DNA of 64,000 nucleotides, taken from contig WGMZ01000011.1 of the NCBI GenBank assembly GCA_016124735.1, positions 23,902 to 87,901 of the forward strand, read 5' to 3'. The position numbers and the translations under genes are program-made. This stretch comes from Bacteroidota bacterium (GTDB lineage: Bacteria > Bacteroidota > Bacteroidia > UBA8524). This document shows positions 40,513 to 49,269 of the stretch, piece after piece. The notes under the pieces were generated by a model. It did no database searches and was not told the origin of the DNA. It saw only the letters and a program-made list of their open reading frames with translations. Each line of letters opens with the position of its first letter. Position 1 is the stretch's first letter.

Positions 40513-40929
40513 ATGGTTTCTGCAGAGAACATTCTAGGCGAAAAAAAATTACGAATAACCCAATCGCGGAAAGCGGTGATTGACTCGTTCATTGCGAACA
40601 GGCATGCACTCTCTCAGCCAGATTTAGAGAAATTGTTGGAGAATTCCTGTGATCGAGTGACGATCTACCGGATTCTAGATTCTTTTCTGCAACATGGAAT
40701 TTTGCATAAGGTGCCCGACTTGGAAGGGACGCAGAAATATGCGCTGTGTGATTCCTGCAGCGACCACCACCATCATGATGAACACCTGCATTTTAAATGC
40801 ACCGTTTGCGGACATACCGAATGCCTGGATGAAATCCCCATGCCACAGATCAATCTACCCGAAGGATATCAGGTAGACGAATGGAATATGCTATTGCAGG
40901 GTATTTGCGGCGACTGCGAAAAATCCTGA
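40513..40929 (+). CDS. Fur-family transcriptional regulator
   Basis: [74 protein letters not shown] zinc-binding motifs. Start moved to ATG 40513. Confidence 0.9.
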   Translation: MVSAENILGEKKLRITQSRKAVIDSFIANRHALSQPDLEKLLENSCDRVTIYRILDSFLQHGILHKVPDLEGTQKYALCDSCSDHHHHDEHLHFKCTVCGHTECLDEIPMPQINLPEGYQVDEWNMLLQGICGDCEKS

Positions 40930-41020
40930 TGCAAGAAATTCACACCATTCTGACTTCTCCTGTCTTTCAATTCACTCGTTTTCCCAACTTTTCAATCTCC
41001 CAATCTCCCAAAATCTCGTC

Positions 41021-41028
41021 TATCTTTG
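41021..41028 (+). promoter_or_regulatory. -7 element TATCTTTG, 4 nt from ATG
   Basis: Exact TAnnTTTG, gap ccct then ATG 41033. Confidence 0.65.
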
Positions 41029-41032
41029 CCCT

Positions 41033-41521
41033 ATGTCGATACGTATATTTGTAACCGGAGGTACCTTTGACAAGGAGTACAACGAACTGAACGGAAAGCT
41101 TCACTTTCAGAACACTTTGATTCCCGAGTTACTTAAAATGGGAAGAAGCCGACTGGATATCCAGGTTCGCACCCTGATGATGATTGACAGTTTGGAGATG
41201 ACGGATGTCGACAGAAATATCATTGTGGAATCTTGCACACGATCGGAAGAAAATAAAATCATCATCACTCATGGCACCGACACAATGTGTGAGACTGCCC
41301 ATGAATTGGCCAAGGAGAATTTAGACAAGACCATTGTTTTGACCGGCGCCATGATTCCCATTCGTTTTGGTTCATCTGATGGATTATTTAATCTGGGTTC
41401 TGCCCTGGCTTATGTGCAAACCCTACCATCCGGAGTGTATATTGCAATGAATGGGCGTTTTTTCAACTGGGACAATGTACGCAAGAACAGACAAACCGGT
41501 TATTTTGAAGAGCTGGCATAA
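41033..41521 (+). CDS. Single-domain asparaginase-like protein
   Basis: IFVTGGTFDKEYNELNG, ITHGTDTMCETA, VLTGAMIPIRFGSSDGLFNLGSALA. Confidence 0.85.
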   Translation: MSIRIFVTGGTFDKEYNELNGKLHFQNTLIPELLKMGRSRLDIQVRTLMMIDSLEMTDVDRNIIVESCTRSEENKIIITHGTDTMCETAHELAKENLDKTIVLTGAMIPIRFGSSDGLFNLGSALAYVQTLPSGVYIAMNGRFFNWDNVRKNRQTGYFEELA

Positions 41522-42530
41522 GCTAATTCTCGTTTCCCTGTTGTGGTGGGCGTGTAATTCTAAGAACAAAGGCCCTGTCCATGCATTTTATCATTGGAAA
41601 ACAACTTTTACTCTGGGACCTTCCGACTACCAGAAGCTTGACAGTATGGAAGTTTCCCGCTTGTATGTTCGCTATTTTGATATTGACAAATATGGCGACA
41701 AGCTGAAGCCGCTGGGTGTTATTGAATGGAAAAGTTTACCGGCAAGTAAGCTCGACATCGTGCCCTGTGTATTTATTACCAACCGGGCATTACAATTTAT
41801 CCCTGACACAGCTATTCAAAGTCTGGCCCTTCATGTGTACAGTAAGATTCAGAAACTAAATGCACAACTGAACCGCCCTGTCAAGGAGATTCAGATGGAC
41901 TGCGACTGGAGTCCGGAAACGAAATCAAAATACTTTTCCTTTTTGGAGACCCTGAAGGTATTATGCCGGCAGGAGAACTGGTTATTAAGTGCCACCATAC
42001 GGCTTCATCAGATCAAATTCCCTCAGACAACGGGAATTCCACCTGTGGATCGCGGAATGTTAATGTATTATAATATGGGTGATTTAAAATCTCCCAATGA
42101 AACCAATTCGATACTCAACCTGGAGACGGCAGCCCAATACACATCCAAATTGCCGGAATATCCATTGGAGCTCGACCTTGCTCTGCCCCTTTTTTCCTGG
42201 GTGGTACAGTTCAGAAATGACGAATTACTGGCATTAAGAAGCGCCTGGAACAAAGAAGATTTGCAAAACGACACGCTCTTTGTTCATCAGCAGAAAAACT
42301 GGTACCAAGCCAGGACCAATGGACTGTTTAAGGGAGAATATATTCTTAAAAATGACCGATTTAGGGTAGAAGAAATTCAACCTGATTTGGTGAAACAAGC
42401 AATAAATCATTTATATTCACTTTGGAAAACCAACCCTGTTAACCTGAGCCTGTTTCACTACAATCCCTATGAAATCGAAACTTATTCTTGCCGGAATATT
42501 GAAGAGATTTACCGCGCTGCTTCTCAGTAG
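41505..42530 (+). CDS. TIM-barrel/glycosidase-like lipoprotein (DUF3142-like?)
   Basis: TTG start 41505 gives LKSWHKLILVSLLWWAC lipobox; VKEIQMDCDWSPETKSKYFSFLETLKVLC, GMLMYYNMGDL, LDLALPLFSW; overlaps genes on both sides. Confidence 0.65.
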   Translation: MKSWHKLILVSLLWWACNSKNKGPVHAFYHWKTTFTLGPSDYQKLDSMEVSRLYVRYFDIDKYGDKLKPLGVIEWKSLPASKLDIVPCVFITNRALQFIPDTAIQSLALHVYSKIQKLNAQLNRPVKEIQMDCDWSPETKSKYFSFLETLKVLCRQENWLLSATIRLHQIKFPQTTGIPPVDRGMLMYYNMGDLKSPNETNSILNLETAAQYTSKLPEYPLELDLALPLFSWVVQFRNDELLALRSAWNKEDLQNDTLFVHQQKNWYQARTNGLFKGEYILKNDRFRVEEIQPDLVKQAINHLYSLWKTNPVNLSLFHYNPYEIETYSCRNIEEIYRAASQ

Positions 42531-44721
42531 TGCAGTTCTTTGTTCCGGATTTATTCAATCCTTTGCCTGTTCTACCGAGGATTACGGACCCTATTACTAT
42601 AACCTGATTCCTGAGTCGGATAACAATTGGGATCCATATGCCCCATACTATTCCTGGGGTTATAGTCTTTTTGGAAGAAGCGATGACCCAAATGCCACCG
42701 TGTTGAATAACATGGAAAGCTGGCAAGTTGAACTGAAATCTGACAATGTGGAGGCAATCAGAAGTCTGATATTTGAGAGTTCGGAAAGCAGTCTGCTTCA
42801 ATTAATCAGCAGTATCAAGGATGACAAAGCCTTACCTAAAGAATGGGAAAACAATCCGCTGGCTCAGCAATTGAAAAAGAATAAAAAATCGCCGGTATTG
42901 GATTACCTGAGCTTCGCGAAAAAATGCGAAAAACATGTGACCCGCGAATCGAACTGGTGGGAGAATTCAGAACCATCCGATGAAACAGGCATGCACCAAC
43001 TGCTTGAGGAGGGCGAGAGATTATTGAAAAAATGCAAAGACAAAGAGCTCAAGGAACGCTACCGGTATCAAATCCTGCGTTTGCATTTCTACCTTGGCGA
43101 ATACCAGGCGGTGAATGCATATTATGCCCAACATTTTTCAGATAGCAAATGGAACAATAAGTTACGTTTCCAGGCGGCCAATTATGATTTTGGTGCCGCA
43201 TTTCGACTCGCGCATAAGCAGGACAGCATGCCGCCAGCTGAAAAGGCCAGTTTGATTCTAAAACTTTCGAATGCCTTTCAAAATTGTGAAGATTGTGCCA
43301 TTACTTACTTTGAGGACCTTCACTTTTTTAATGCACAGGATTATTTTGAAGCAGCAAGAAGCACTGAATTGCCTCAGCAAAAAATAGACATATGGATGCT
43401 GGGCTCATTGCGGAGCATTCCACCTCATGTTGCTCTGGATAAAATTCTGGACATTGATCCAAACGCACCAGAAATACGATCCATTATGGACCGCATGCTG
43501 GAAAATTCTCAGCAGGAGCGATTCCTGAGGTATGAATCTACTCTCACAGACTATTTCGCTTCCGAAGAATGGAATCAAATCTGTATGGCTCTTCGAAAAG
43601 GAAGCATCAATAAAAAAGCGACAGATCGAGCTCAATTTTCATTTCTCCTCGCCTATTTTGATTATATCAGCGGCAAGTTTCATCAAGCCAGAAAAGAACT
43701 GGAAAATGCTTCTTTGCTCCCTGGGTCAGAGAATCTGGCATTGCAGCATCAGCAGCGTGTATTGCGCAGTTTGCTCGATTTGGAAACCTGGAATAGTAAA
43801 ATCCTTAACAATGCCCATTTATTGATTGGACAATTGAATGAGGTGCTGGCCATCAATCACCCTGAATTAACTGAGTACACCTTCCGCAGGCTGGAAGAAC
43901 TGGCCAGCAATAATGGACAGATGAATTTGGAGCGATTGCTTTTCGCGTCCATGTACCGGGACATTGAAAGTGAACTGAGTTATCCGGATATATTGATGTT
44001 GGAAAGCAGCTTTAAAAATCAGGAAAAAAATGTGATCGAGCGTTGGGTCTCGAAGAATCAAAAGTTAAAGATGTCAACCCTCATGGAATGGAAGGGAAAT
44101 ACCCTATTGGCCATGCATCGTTTTGAAGAAGCGGCCGAAGCATACAAGCAGGCCGGACATTCCAGTATGCTCAATACCGATCCCTTGCATATTCGCATTA
44201 ACGATTGCCACGATTGCGATCACCGGGAATTACCCGGACATTATACTCAGCTTCGTTTTTGCGAAGAAATGGTATACCTGAATAATGAGGCTGAAAAGGG
44301 CAATGCGCTTTCTGCCTTTCAGTATGCCAACGGTTTGTACAACATTACCTGGTTCGGAAACAGTCGCGATGCCATCAGTTATCATCTGCAAAGTGAAGAA
44401 GAAACAGAGCACCCCTCTTTTTATTCCATGAGTCTGGCCTATCCGGCATACGAGCGGGCACTAAAGCTTACAAGAGATCCGGAATTCAAAGCTAAAATTC
44501 ACTTTATGATGGCGAAGTGTGAGCAAAATGAGTACGACACCGATGGCTCGAATGTGAGTTATCATAGCTATTATGGAGAAGACCTGCCATGCGATCCGAT
44601 TAAAAATCAGGAATTCAGAAAGAATTTCCTCATCTTGAAAAAGCAATTCGCGAATACCGAGTTTTACAAAATGGCCTTAAAAGAATGCAGCTATTTTGAG
44701 CATTATGTCAGGGTTCATTAG
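42469..44721 (+). CDS. Large exported helical-repeat/TPR-like hypothetical protein (750 aa)
   Basis: Signal peptide then CSTEDYGPYYYNLIPESDNNWDPYAPYYSW; helical repeats; overlaps upstream gene by 62 bp. Confidence 0.7.
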   Translation: MKSKLILAGILKRFTALLLSSAVLCSGFIQSFACSTEDYGPYYYNLIPESDNNWDPYAPYYSWGYSLFGRSDDPNATVLNNMESWQVELKSDNVEAIRSLIFESSESSLLQLISSIKDDKALPKEWENNPLAQQLKKNKKSPVLDYLSFAKKCEKHVTRESNWWENSEPSDETGMHQLLEEGERLLKKCKDKELKERYRYQILRLHFYLGEYQAVNAYYAQHFSDSKWNNKLRFQAANYDFGAAFRLAHKQDSMPPAEKASLILKLSNAFQNCEDCAITYFEDLHFFNAQDYFEAARSTELPQQKIDIWMLGSLRSIPPHVALDKILDIDPNAPEIRSIMDRMLENSQQERFLRYESTLTDYFASEEWNQICMALRKGSINKKATDRAQFSFLLAYFDYISGKFHQARKELENASLLPGSENLALQHQQRVLRSLLDLETWNSKILNNAHLLIGQLNEVLAINHPELTEYTFRRLEELASNNGQMNLERLLFASMYRDIESELSYPDILMLESSFKNQEKNVIERWVSKNQKLKMSTLMEWKGNTLLAMHRFEEAAEAYKQAGHSSMLNTDPLHIRINDCHDCDHRELPGHYTQLRFCEEMVYLNNEAEKGNALSAFQYANGLYNITWFGNSRDAISYHLQSEEETEHPSFYSMSLAYPAYERALKLTRDPEFKAKIHFMMAKCEQNEYDTDGSNVSYHSYYGEDLPCDPIKNQEFRKNFLILKKQFANTEFYKMALKECSYFEHYVRVH

Positions 44722-44821
44722 GCGCTAACTCTAAAATATTAAACCTCGCTAAAAGTTCTCAATCCTGGCATTACCCGATTTTCGCGAATCACTTTCATCT
44801 ATCTCCGATGAGCTATTTCTA

Positions 44822-44938
44822 TTATATCAGAATCAATCGGAAAAAATAGAAATACAATAGCGCGCCGGCAGCTATAAGTCCGATGAACGCTATTCCGCCA
44901 AGCAACCCGATAAAGCGTAGTTGTTGTTTGGAGTTCAT
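44822..44938 (-). CDS. Unlisted 38-aa single-TM membrane microprotein
   Basis: MNSKQQLRFIGLLGGIAFIGLIAAGALLYFYFFRLILI; exact TAACTTTG 4 nt upstream of ATG. Confidence 0.55.
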   Translation of the reverse strand: MNSKQQLRFIGLLGGIAFIGLIAAGALLYFYFFRLILI

Positions 44939-44942
44939 GTCT

Positions 44943-44950
44943 CAAAGTTA
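44943..44950 (-). promoter_or_regulatory. -7 element TAACTTTG, 4 nt from ATG of the microprotein
   Basis: Minus strand TAACTTTG, gap agac then ATG 44938. Confidence 0.55.
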
Positions 44951-45040
44951 GGAACCACTCAAATTGCCCGCCTCACTGAAATCAGGTAATTTTCCCTTTT
45001 CCCGGATGATGGTTTTCCTTTCGTTTCCATCAGAATTTGA

Positions 45041-45048
45041 TATTTTTG
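45041..45048 (+). promoter_or_regulatory. -7 element TATTTTTG of pdhB
   Basis: Exact TAnnTTTG 19 nt before ATG 45068. Confidence 0.5.
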
Positions 45049-45067
45049 CGCCACTAGCGGAATAATC

Positions 45068-46045
45068 ATGAGATCAATCCAATTCAGAGAAGCCCTGCGT
45101 GAAGCCATGAGCGAAGAAATGCGCAGAGACCCGAACATCTTTCTGATGGGAGAGGAAGTTGCAGAATACAATGGTGCCTACAAAGTCAGTCAGGGAATGC
45201 TGGATGAATTTGGACCGAAGCGAATCATCGACACCCCGATTTCAGAATTGGGTTTTGGTGGCATCGGGGTGGGTGCGGCCATGAACGGACTTCGTCCGAT
45301 TATAGAATTCATGACTTTCAACTTTTCGCTGGTAGCGATAGATCAGGTCATCAACTCTGCTGCTAAAATGTATCAGATGAGTGGCGGACAATTTAATATT
45401 CCGATGGTTTTTCGTGGGCCTACGGCCAGTGCCGGGCAACTTGGCGCACAGCATTCGCAGGCTTTTGAAAACTGGTACGCAAATACCCCCGGATTGAAGG
45501 TAGTTGTTCCATCCAATCCATACGACGCCAAAGGACTCCTCAAATCAGCCATCCGCGACAATGACCCTGTAATATTTATGGAGTCGGAGCAAATGTATGG
45601 CGACAAAGGAGAAGTACCGGAAGAAGAATATCTGCTGGACATTGGCAAAGCACATATTGTTCAGGAGGGATCTGATGTAACCATCGTTTCTTTTGGAAAA
45701 ATCATGAAGGTAGCTCTTGCAGCTGCTCAGGAATTGGCCAAAGATGGAATCAGTTGTGAGATTATCGACTTGAGAACAGTGCGTCCGATTGATTATGCCA
45801 CCCTCATTGAAAGTGTCAAGAAAACAAACCGCATGGTAATCGTCGAGGAAGCCTGGCCATTGGCGAGCATCTCTTCTGAATTGACCTACATGGTGCAAAA
45901 GCTGGGATTTGACTACCTTGACGCACCGATACGCCGAATTACCACACGAGACACCCCGTTGGGCTATGCACCAACTCTGGTAGAAGAGTTCTTACCAAAT
46001 CCTGCCCGAGTAATTGAAGCTGTTAAAAGTGTAACCTACCGCTAA
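45068..46045 (+). CDS. pdhB: Pyruvate dehydrogenase E1 component subunit beta
   Basis: REALREAMSEEMRRDPNIFLMGEEVAEYNGAYKVSQGML, FMTFNFSLVAIDQVINSAAK. Confidence 0.92.
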   Translation: MRSIQFREALREAMSEEMRRDPNIFLMGEEVAEYNGAYKVSQGMLDEFGPKRIIDTPISELGFGGIGVGAAMNGLRPIIEFMTFNFSLVAIDQVINSAAKMYQMSGGQFNIPMVFRGPTASAGQLGAQHSQAFENWYANTPGLKVVVPSNPYDAKGLLKSAIRDNDPVIFMESEQMYGDKGEVPEEEYLLDIGKAHIVQEGSDVTIVSFGKIMKVALAAAQELAKDGISCEIIDLRTVRPIDYATLIESVKKTNRMVIVEEAWPLASISSELTYMVQKLGFDYLDAPIRRITTRDTPLGYAPTLVEEFLPNPARVIEAVKSVTYR

Positions 46046-46894
46046 GTGAAAAAGATCTTTGCCCTCATCTGTCTTTTTCTAAGCCTGCAAGGAATGGCTC
46101 AGGAAACGACCCAACCTGGTTTTTTTAAACGCCCGAACCGCACAACCCGTAAGGGACAATTTTACTTCTTCTGGGGCTACAACCGTGCAGTTTATAATAA
46201 AAGTAATATTCATGTGCATGGGCCTGACTATGAGTTCACTGTTTACAATGCGACTGCTCATGACCGTCCGACACCAATCAATGATAAAGCTTATTATAAT
46301 CCGAGCTTATTAACGATTCCACAATTCAATTTCCGTTTGGGTTATCAGATCGATGAAAAATGGTCTGTTTCTGTAGGATGGGATCATATGAAATATGTGA
46401 TGGACCAAAACCAAGTTGCTCAAGTGAGCGGATTCATTAATTCTCCGGTATACACTAAATTTAATGGTGAATACCTTCGTCAACCAATGGTCATTTCCGG
46501 TGATTTGCTAAAATTCGAACATACCGATGGTTTAAATGTAACCTCTCTGGATTTGGAACGCAGAATTTCCTTGCTTCATTCCAGAAATGGCATTTTTGGC
46601 CTTTATGGCTTGTTGGGAGCCGGTACCGGAGTAGTAGTTCCAAGAAGTGATGTACGTGTTTGCACCGTAGGTTTGAACAACCACTGGCACATTTCAGGAT
46701 ATCATCTCAATGCTAAGGCAGGGCTTCGCTTGGAATTCCTGCGAAATGGCTTTTTCCAGCTGGAAAGTCGCAGCGGTTATGTGAACCTCCCAAATATATT
46801 GGTACAAAACGACCGAGCCCACCGCATTGATCAGCATTTCTTTTTCTGCGAATGGTATGGAAGCCTGGGAATGTTCATCAAAGTATTTAAGTGA
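46046..46894 (+). CDS. Outer-membrane beta-barrel-like hypothetical protein
   Basis: Signal peptide KKIFALICLFLSLQGMAQ; alternating beta pattern; GTG start directly after pdhB stop. Confidence 0.65.
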   Translation: MKKIFALICLFLSLQGMAQETTQPGFFKRPNRTTRKGQFYFFWGYNRAVYNKSNIHVHGPDYEFTVYNATAHDRPTPINDKAYYNPSLLTIPQFNFRLGYQIDEKWSVSVGWDHMKYVMDQNQVAQVSGFINSPVYTKFNGEYLRQPMVISGDLLKFEHTDGLNVTSLDLERRISLLHSRNGIFGLYGLLGAGTGVVVPRSDVRVCTVGLNNHWHISGYHLNAKAGLRLEFLRNGFFQLESRSGYVNLPNILVQNDRAHRIDQHFFFCEWYGSLGMFIKVFK

Positions 46895-47016
46895 ATTTCC
46901 GTTTATCGATTCTCTCAAATAATTAACTGAAAAGCACAACCAAATAGGGAAAATTGTTGCTTATATTCGTTTTTGGGTAATGAAATAGCCTATGAAACAA
47001 GTCGACGAATGAAAGA

Positions 47017-47040
47017 AACACCCTTCGGGGTGTTTTTTAT
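47017..47040. terminator. Intrinsic terminator with TTCG tetraloop
   Basis: AACACCC-TTCG-GGGTGTT followed by T tract. Confidence 0.85.
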
Positions 47041-47042
47041 TT

Positions 47043-47924
47043 TTAAGCCTTTCCCTTCTTTCGAACAAGCAATACGCCCAGAAGAATCAGGCCCATCCCT
47101 CCTATTTGATAGATGGTGAGAACTTCCCCATCCCAAATGCCCCACATTAATGCGACAATCGGAATAATATAGGTCGTCAGCGATGCAAAGACTGCATTGG
47201 TTAATTGAATCAGGTGGTTGAAAGCCACCAGAGATAATGCCGTTCCGAAAACTGCCAGCAGGGAGATGGCTCCTAAACTTTGTAAAGCCTGTGGTTCGAA
47301 TAATGCCTCGGTAAAGAAATTAGAGAAAACCAGAAATAAAAAAGATGGAATAGCCATGAAGACAATTGGAAATGCCGCAATCACCATGGGTTTACTCTCG
47401 GAAAATTTCTCTTTGATCAAATTCACGTTAATGCCATAAAGCAGGGCAGCAATTATTACAAACATTGAATATCCCAAGTCGCCTGCAGGTCTGGAATGAT
47501 GCCCTAAGAGAATCAATGCCAGAGCTCCAGCAAGCCCTACCAGGACCCCCAACAATTTCGAACGGTCAAAAGGTATTTTATACACAAGTACTCCAACCAA
47601 CAAGGCAAACATGGGGGTCAATGAATTCAATGCGCCGGTTACAGATGAACTAAGGTGCGTCTGCGCCACCGCAAACAGAATTGCAGGCAACCCATTACCC
47701 AACAGACCACTGAGCATGAACCAGCCAAAATTCCTTTTGTTGGCCTTCCCGTACCAGCTCAAAAAAACCGGTAATAAAACAATCCCTGCAATAAACAAAC
47801 GTAGGGCGCCTACCTGAACCGGACTGAATGCAACAAGTCCACGTTTGATTAAAATAAATGAAGAACCCCAGATCATTCCAAGAACAATCAGCAAGACATA
47901 CGCTATAGGGAAGAATTTTTTCAC
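47043..47924 (-). CDS. DMT-superfamily EamA transporter
   Basis: About 10 TM segments; IWGSSFILIKRGLVAFSPVQVGALRLFIAGIVLLP. GTG start 47924 proposed from promoter spacing. Confidence 0.85.
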   Translation of the reverse strand: MKKFFPIAYVLLIVLGMIWGSSFILIKRGLVAFSPVQVGALRLFIAGIVLLPVFLSWYGKANKRNFGWFMLSGLLGNGLPAILFAVAQTHLSSSVTGALNSLTPMFALLVGVLVYKIPFDRSKLLGVLVGLAGALALILLGHHSRPAGDLGYSMFVIIAALLYGINVNLIKEKFSESKPMVIAAFPIVFMAIPSFLFLVFSNFFTEALFEPQALQSLGAISLLAVFGTALSLVAFNHLIQLTNAVFASLTTYIIPIVALMWGIWDGEVLTIYQIGGMGLILLGVLLVRKKGKA

Positions 47925-47928
47925 CGGA

Positions 47929-47936
47929 CAAAAGTA
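47929..47936 (-). promoter_or_regulatory. -7 element TACTTTTG, 4 nt from GTG of the DMT transporter
   Basis: Minus strand TACTTTTG, gap tccg then GTG 47924. Confidence 0.6.
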
Positions 47937-48021
47937 CGGTAAATCATGATCTGAACTTTTGCTTTTCCATTGATTTAATTCTACCCTTGAGTGAAAATAC
48001 CCGATATTGAGCAATTAAGTT

Positions 48022-48663
48022 TTGAACAAGAACCAAATCCAAAATATACTCTACCAGAGCAGATTGATATTATTTGCCCTGGTTTTTATTCCGATGCTAC
48101 TGGCCATTGTTCAGTATGCAGATGGAAAGCTCACTACTGGTTTTCTTGCATACAAACAAGATTATATCTCCAATGCATTTTGGCTGGGCGGATTTTACGT
48201 ACATGTTGGCACGAGTATCTTTTGCCTGATAGCGGGATTCACCCAATTCTCGGGATTCATTCGTCGGGAATTTCCCAAAATTCATCGTGGTGTTGGGAAA
48301 GTCTACATTTTCAGTATTCTCTTTATCAATTTTCCCGCGGGCCTGATTCTGGCTGTACATGCAAACGGCGGCCTTTCCAATCGAATTGCATTTACCATTC
48401 TGGCATTGCTCTGGTTCACTTTTACATTGAAAGCCTGGATATCCATTCGAAATAAAAATATCACCGAACATTACCGCTTTATGGTCCGAAGCTATGCGCT
48501 TACCTTTTCGGCAATCACCTTGCGCCTATGGAAGCTGGTATTTATTGAACTGACGGACTGGGACGAAATGTTTATTTACCAGGTAGATGCCTGGCTGGGA
48601 TTTGGACTGAATATACTAATAGCAGAACTGTATTTACTCAGCAAAAAGAGCCTTAGCGACTAA
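48022..48663 (+). CDS. DUF2306-like membrane protein
   Basis: VHVGTSIFCLIAGFTQFSGFIRREFPKIHRGVGKVYI and EHYRFMVRSYALTFSAITLRLW; TTG start. Confidence 0.8.
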   Translation: MNKNQIQNILYQSRLILFALVFIPMLLAIVQYADGKLTTGFLAYKQDYISNAFWLGGFYVHVGTSIFCLIAGFTQFSGFIRREFPKIHRGVGKVYIFSILFINFPAGLILAVHANGGLSNRIAFTILALLWFTFTLKAWISIRNKNITEHYRFMVRSYALTFSAITLRLWKLVFIELTDWDEMFIYQVDAWLGFGLNILIAELYLLSKKSLSD

Positions 48664-48859
48664 ATTGCATTTTGCTGGCCCACACATATACCGTGATGAA
48701 ATTTAGGGATAGAAAAATGGCCATGAAAATCAATAAGGATAGAAATAGCCATATCCCGGTCCTGCCCTTCACTTTATATACCCGCTTTGCCGGAAAGAAT
48801 GCGATGAAATAATAAAGCATTTCAATTGCTGCGACAACCAGGATGAAGACGATAGACAT
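48653..48859 (-). CDS. Small membrane protein (68 aa)
   Basis: Two TM segments; ATG 48859; convergent 11-bp overlap with the DUF2306-like gene. Confidence 0.5.
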   Translation of the reverse strand: MSIVFILVVAAIEMLYYFIAFFPAKRVYKVKGRTGIWLFLSLLIFMAIFLSLNFITVYVWASKMQFSR

Positions 48860-48910
48860 TCCCACTCACACAAATTAGCAAATTCCCAGTATCAAAAAAA
48901 CATTTTGCGA

Positions 48911-48946
48911 AACCAAAAGGTTGCGTATATTTGCAACCGAAAGGTT
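48911..48946 (+). promoter_or_regulatory. ArsR-type double operator with embedded -7 element
   Basis: AACCAAAAGGTT (48911-48922) and AACCGAAAGGTT (48935-48946), symmetric about TATATTTG (48926-48933). Confidence 0.7.
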
Positions 48947-48953
48947 TCGAATT

Positions 48954-49268
48954 ATGAGAAGAGATATATTTCAAGCTATTGCAGATCCAACACGCAGAGC
49001 TATAATCGCCCTGATTGCATTGCAGGCCATGACTCCCAACGCCATCGCAGAACATTTCGACAGCACGCGCCAGGCAGTTTCGAAGCACCTGAAAATTCTA
49101 AATGAATGCGAATTGTTAACACAAGAAAACCGCGGACGAGAAATTTACTATAGCCTGGAGATTGAAAAAATGAAACAGATTGACCTATGGCTCGAGCAAT
49201 TCCGCAAAATATGGGAAACTCGATTCAATCAGTTAGATGATGTATTGAACAATCTTAAAAAGAAATAA
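48954..49268 (+). CDS. ArsR-family HTH transcriptional regulator
   Basis: [68 protein letters not shown]. Confidence 0.92.
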   Translation: MRRDIFQAIADPTRRAIIALIALQAMTPNAIAEHFDSTRQAVSKHLKILNECELLTQENRGREIYYSLEIEKMKQIDLWLEQFRKIWETRFNQLDDVLNNLKKK

Positions 49269-49269
49269 A

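Noticed and set aside
40940-41020. Pyrimidine-rich TTTTCAATCTCCCAATCTCCCAAAATCTC stretch upstream of the asparaginase-like gene
   Set aside because: Only two imperfect short repeats; likely low-complexity intergenic DNA.
41033-41521. Asparaginase-like gene considered as a truncated pseudogene
   Set aside because: ORF is intact with its own promoter; single-domain asparaginase-like proteins are plausible in Bacteroidota.
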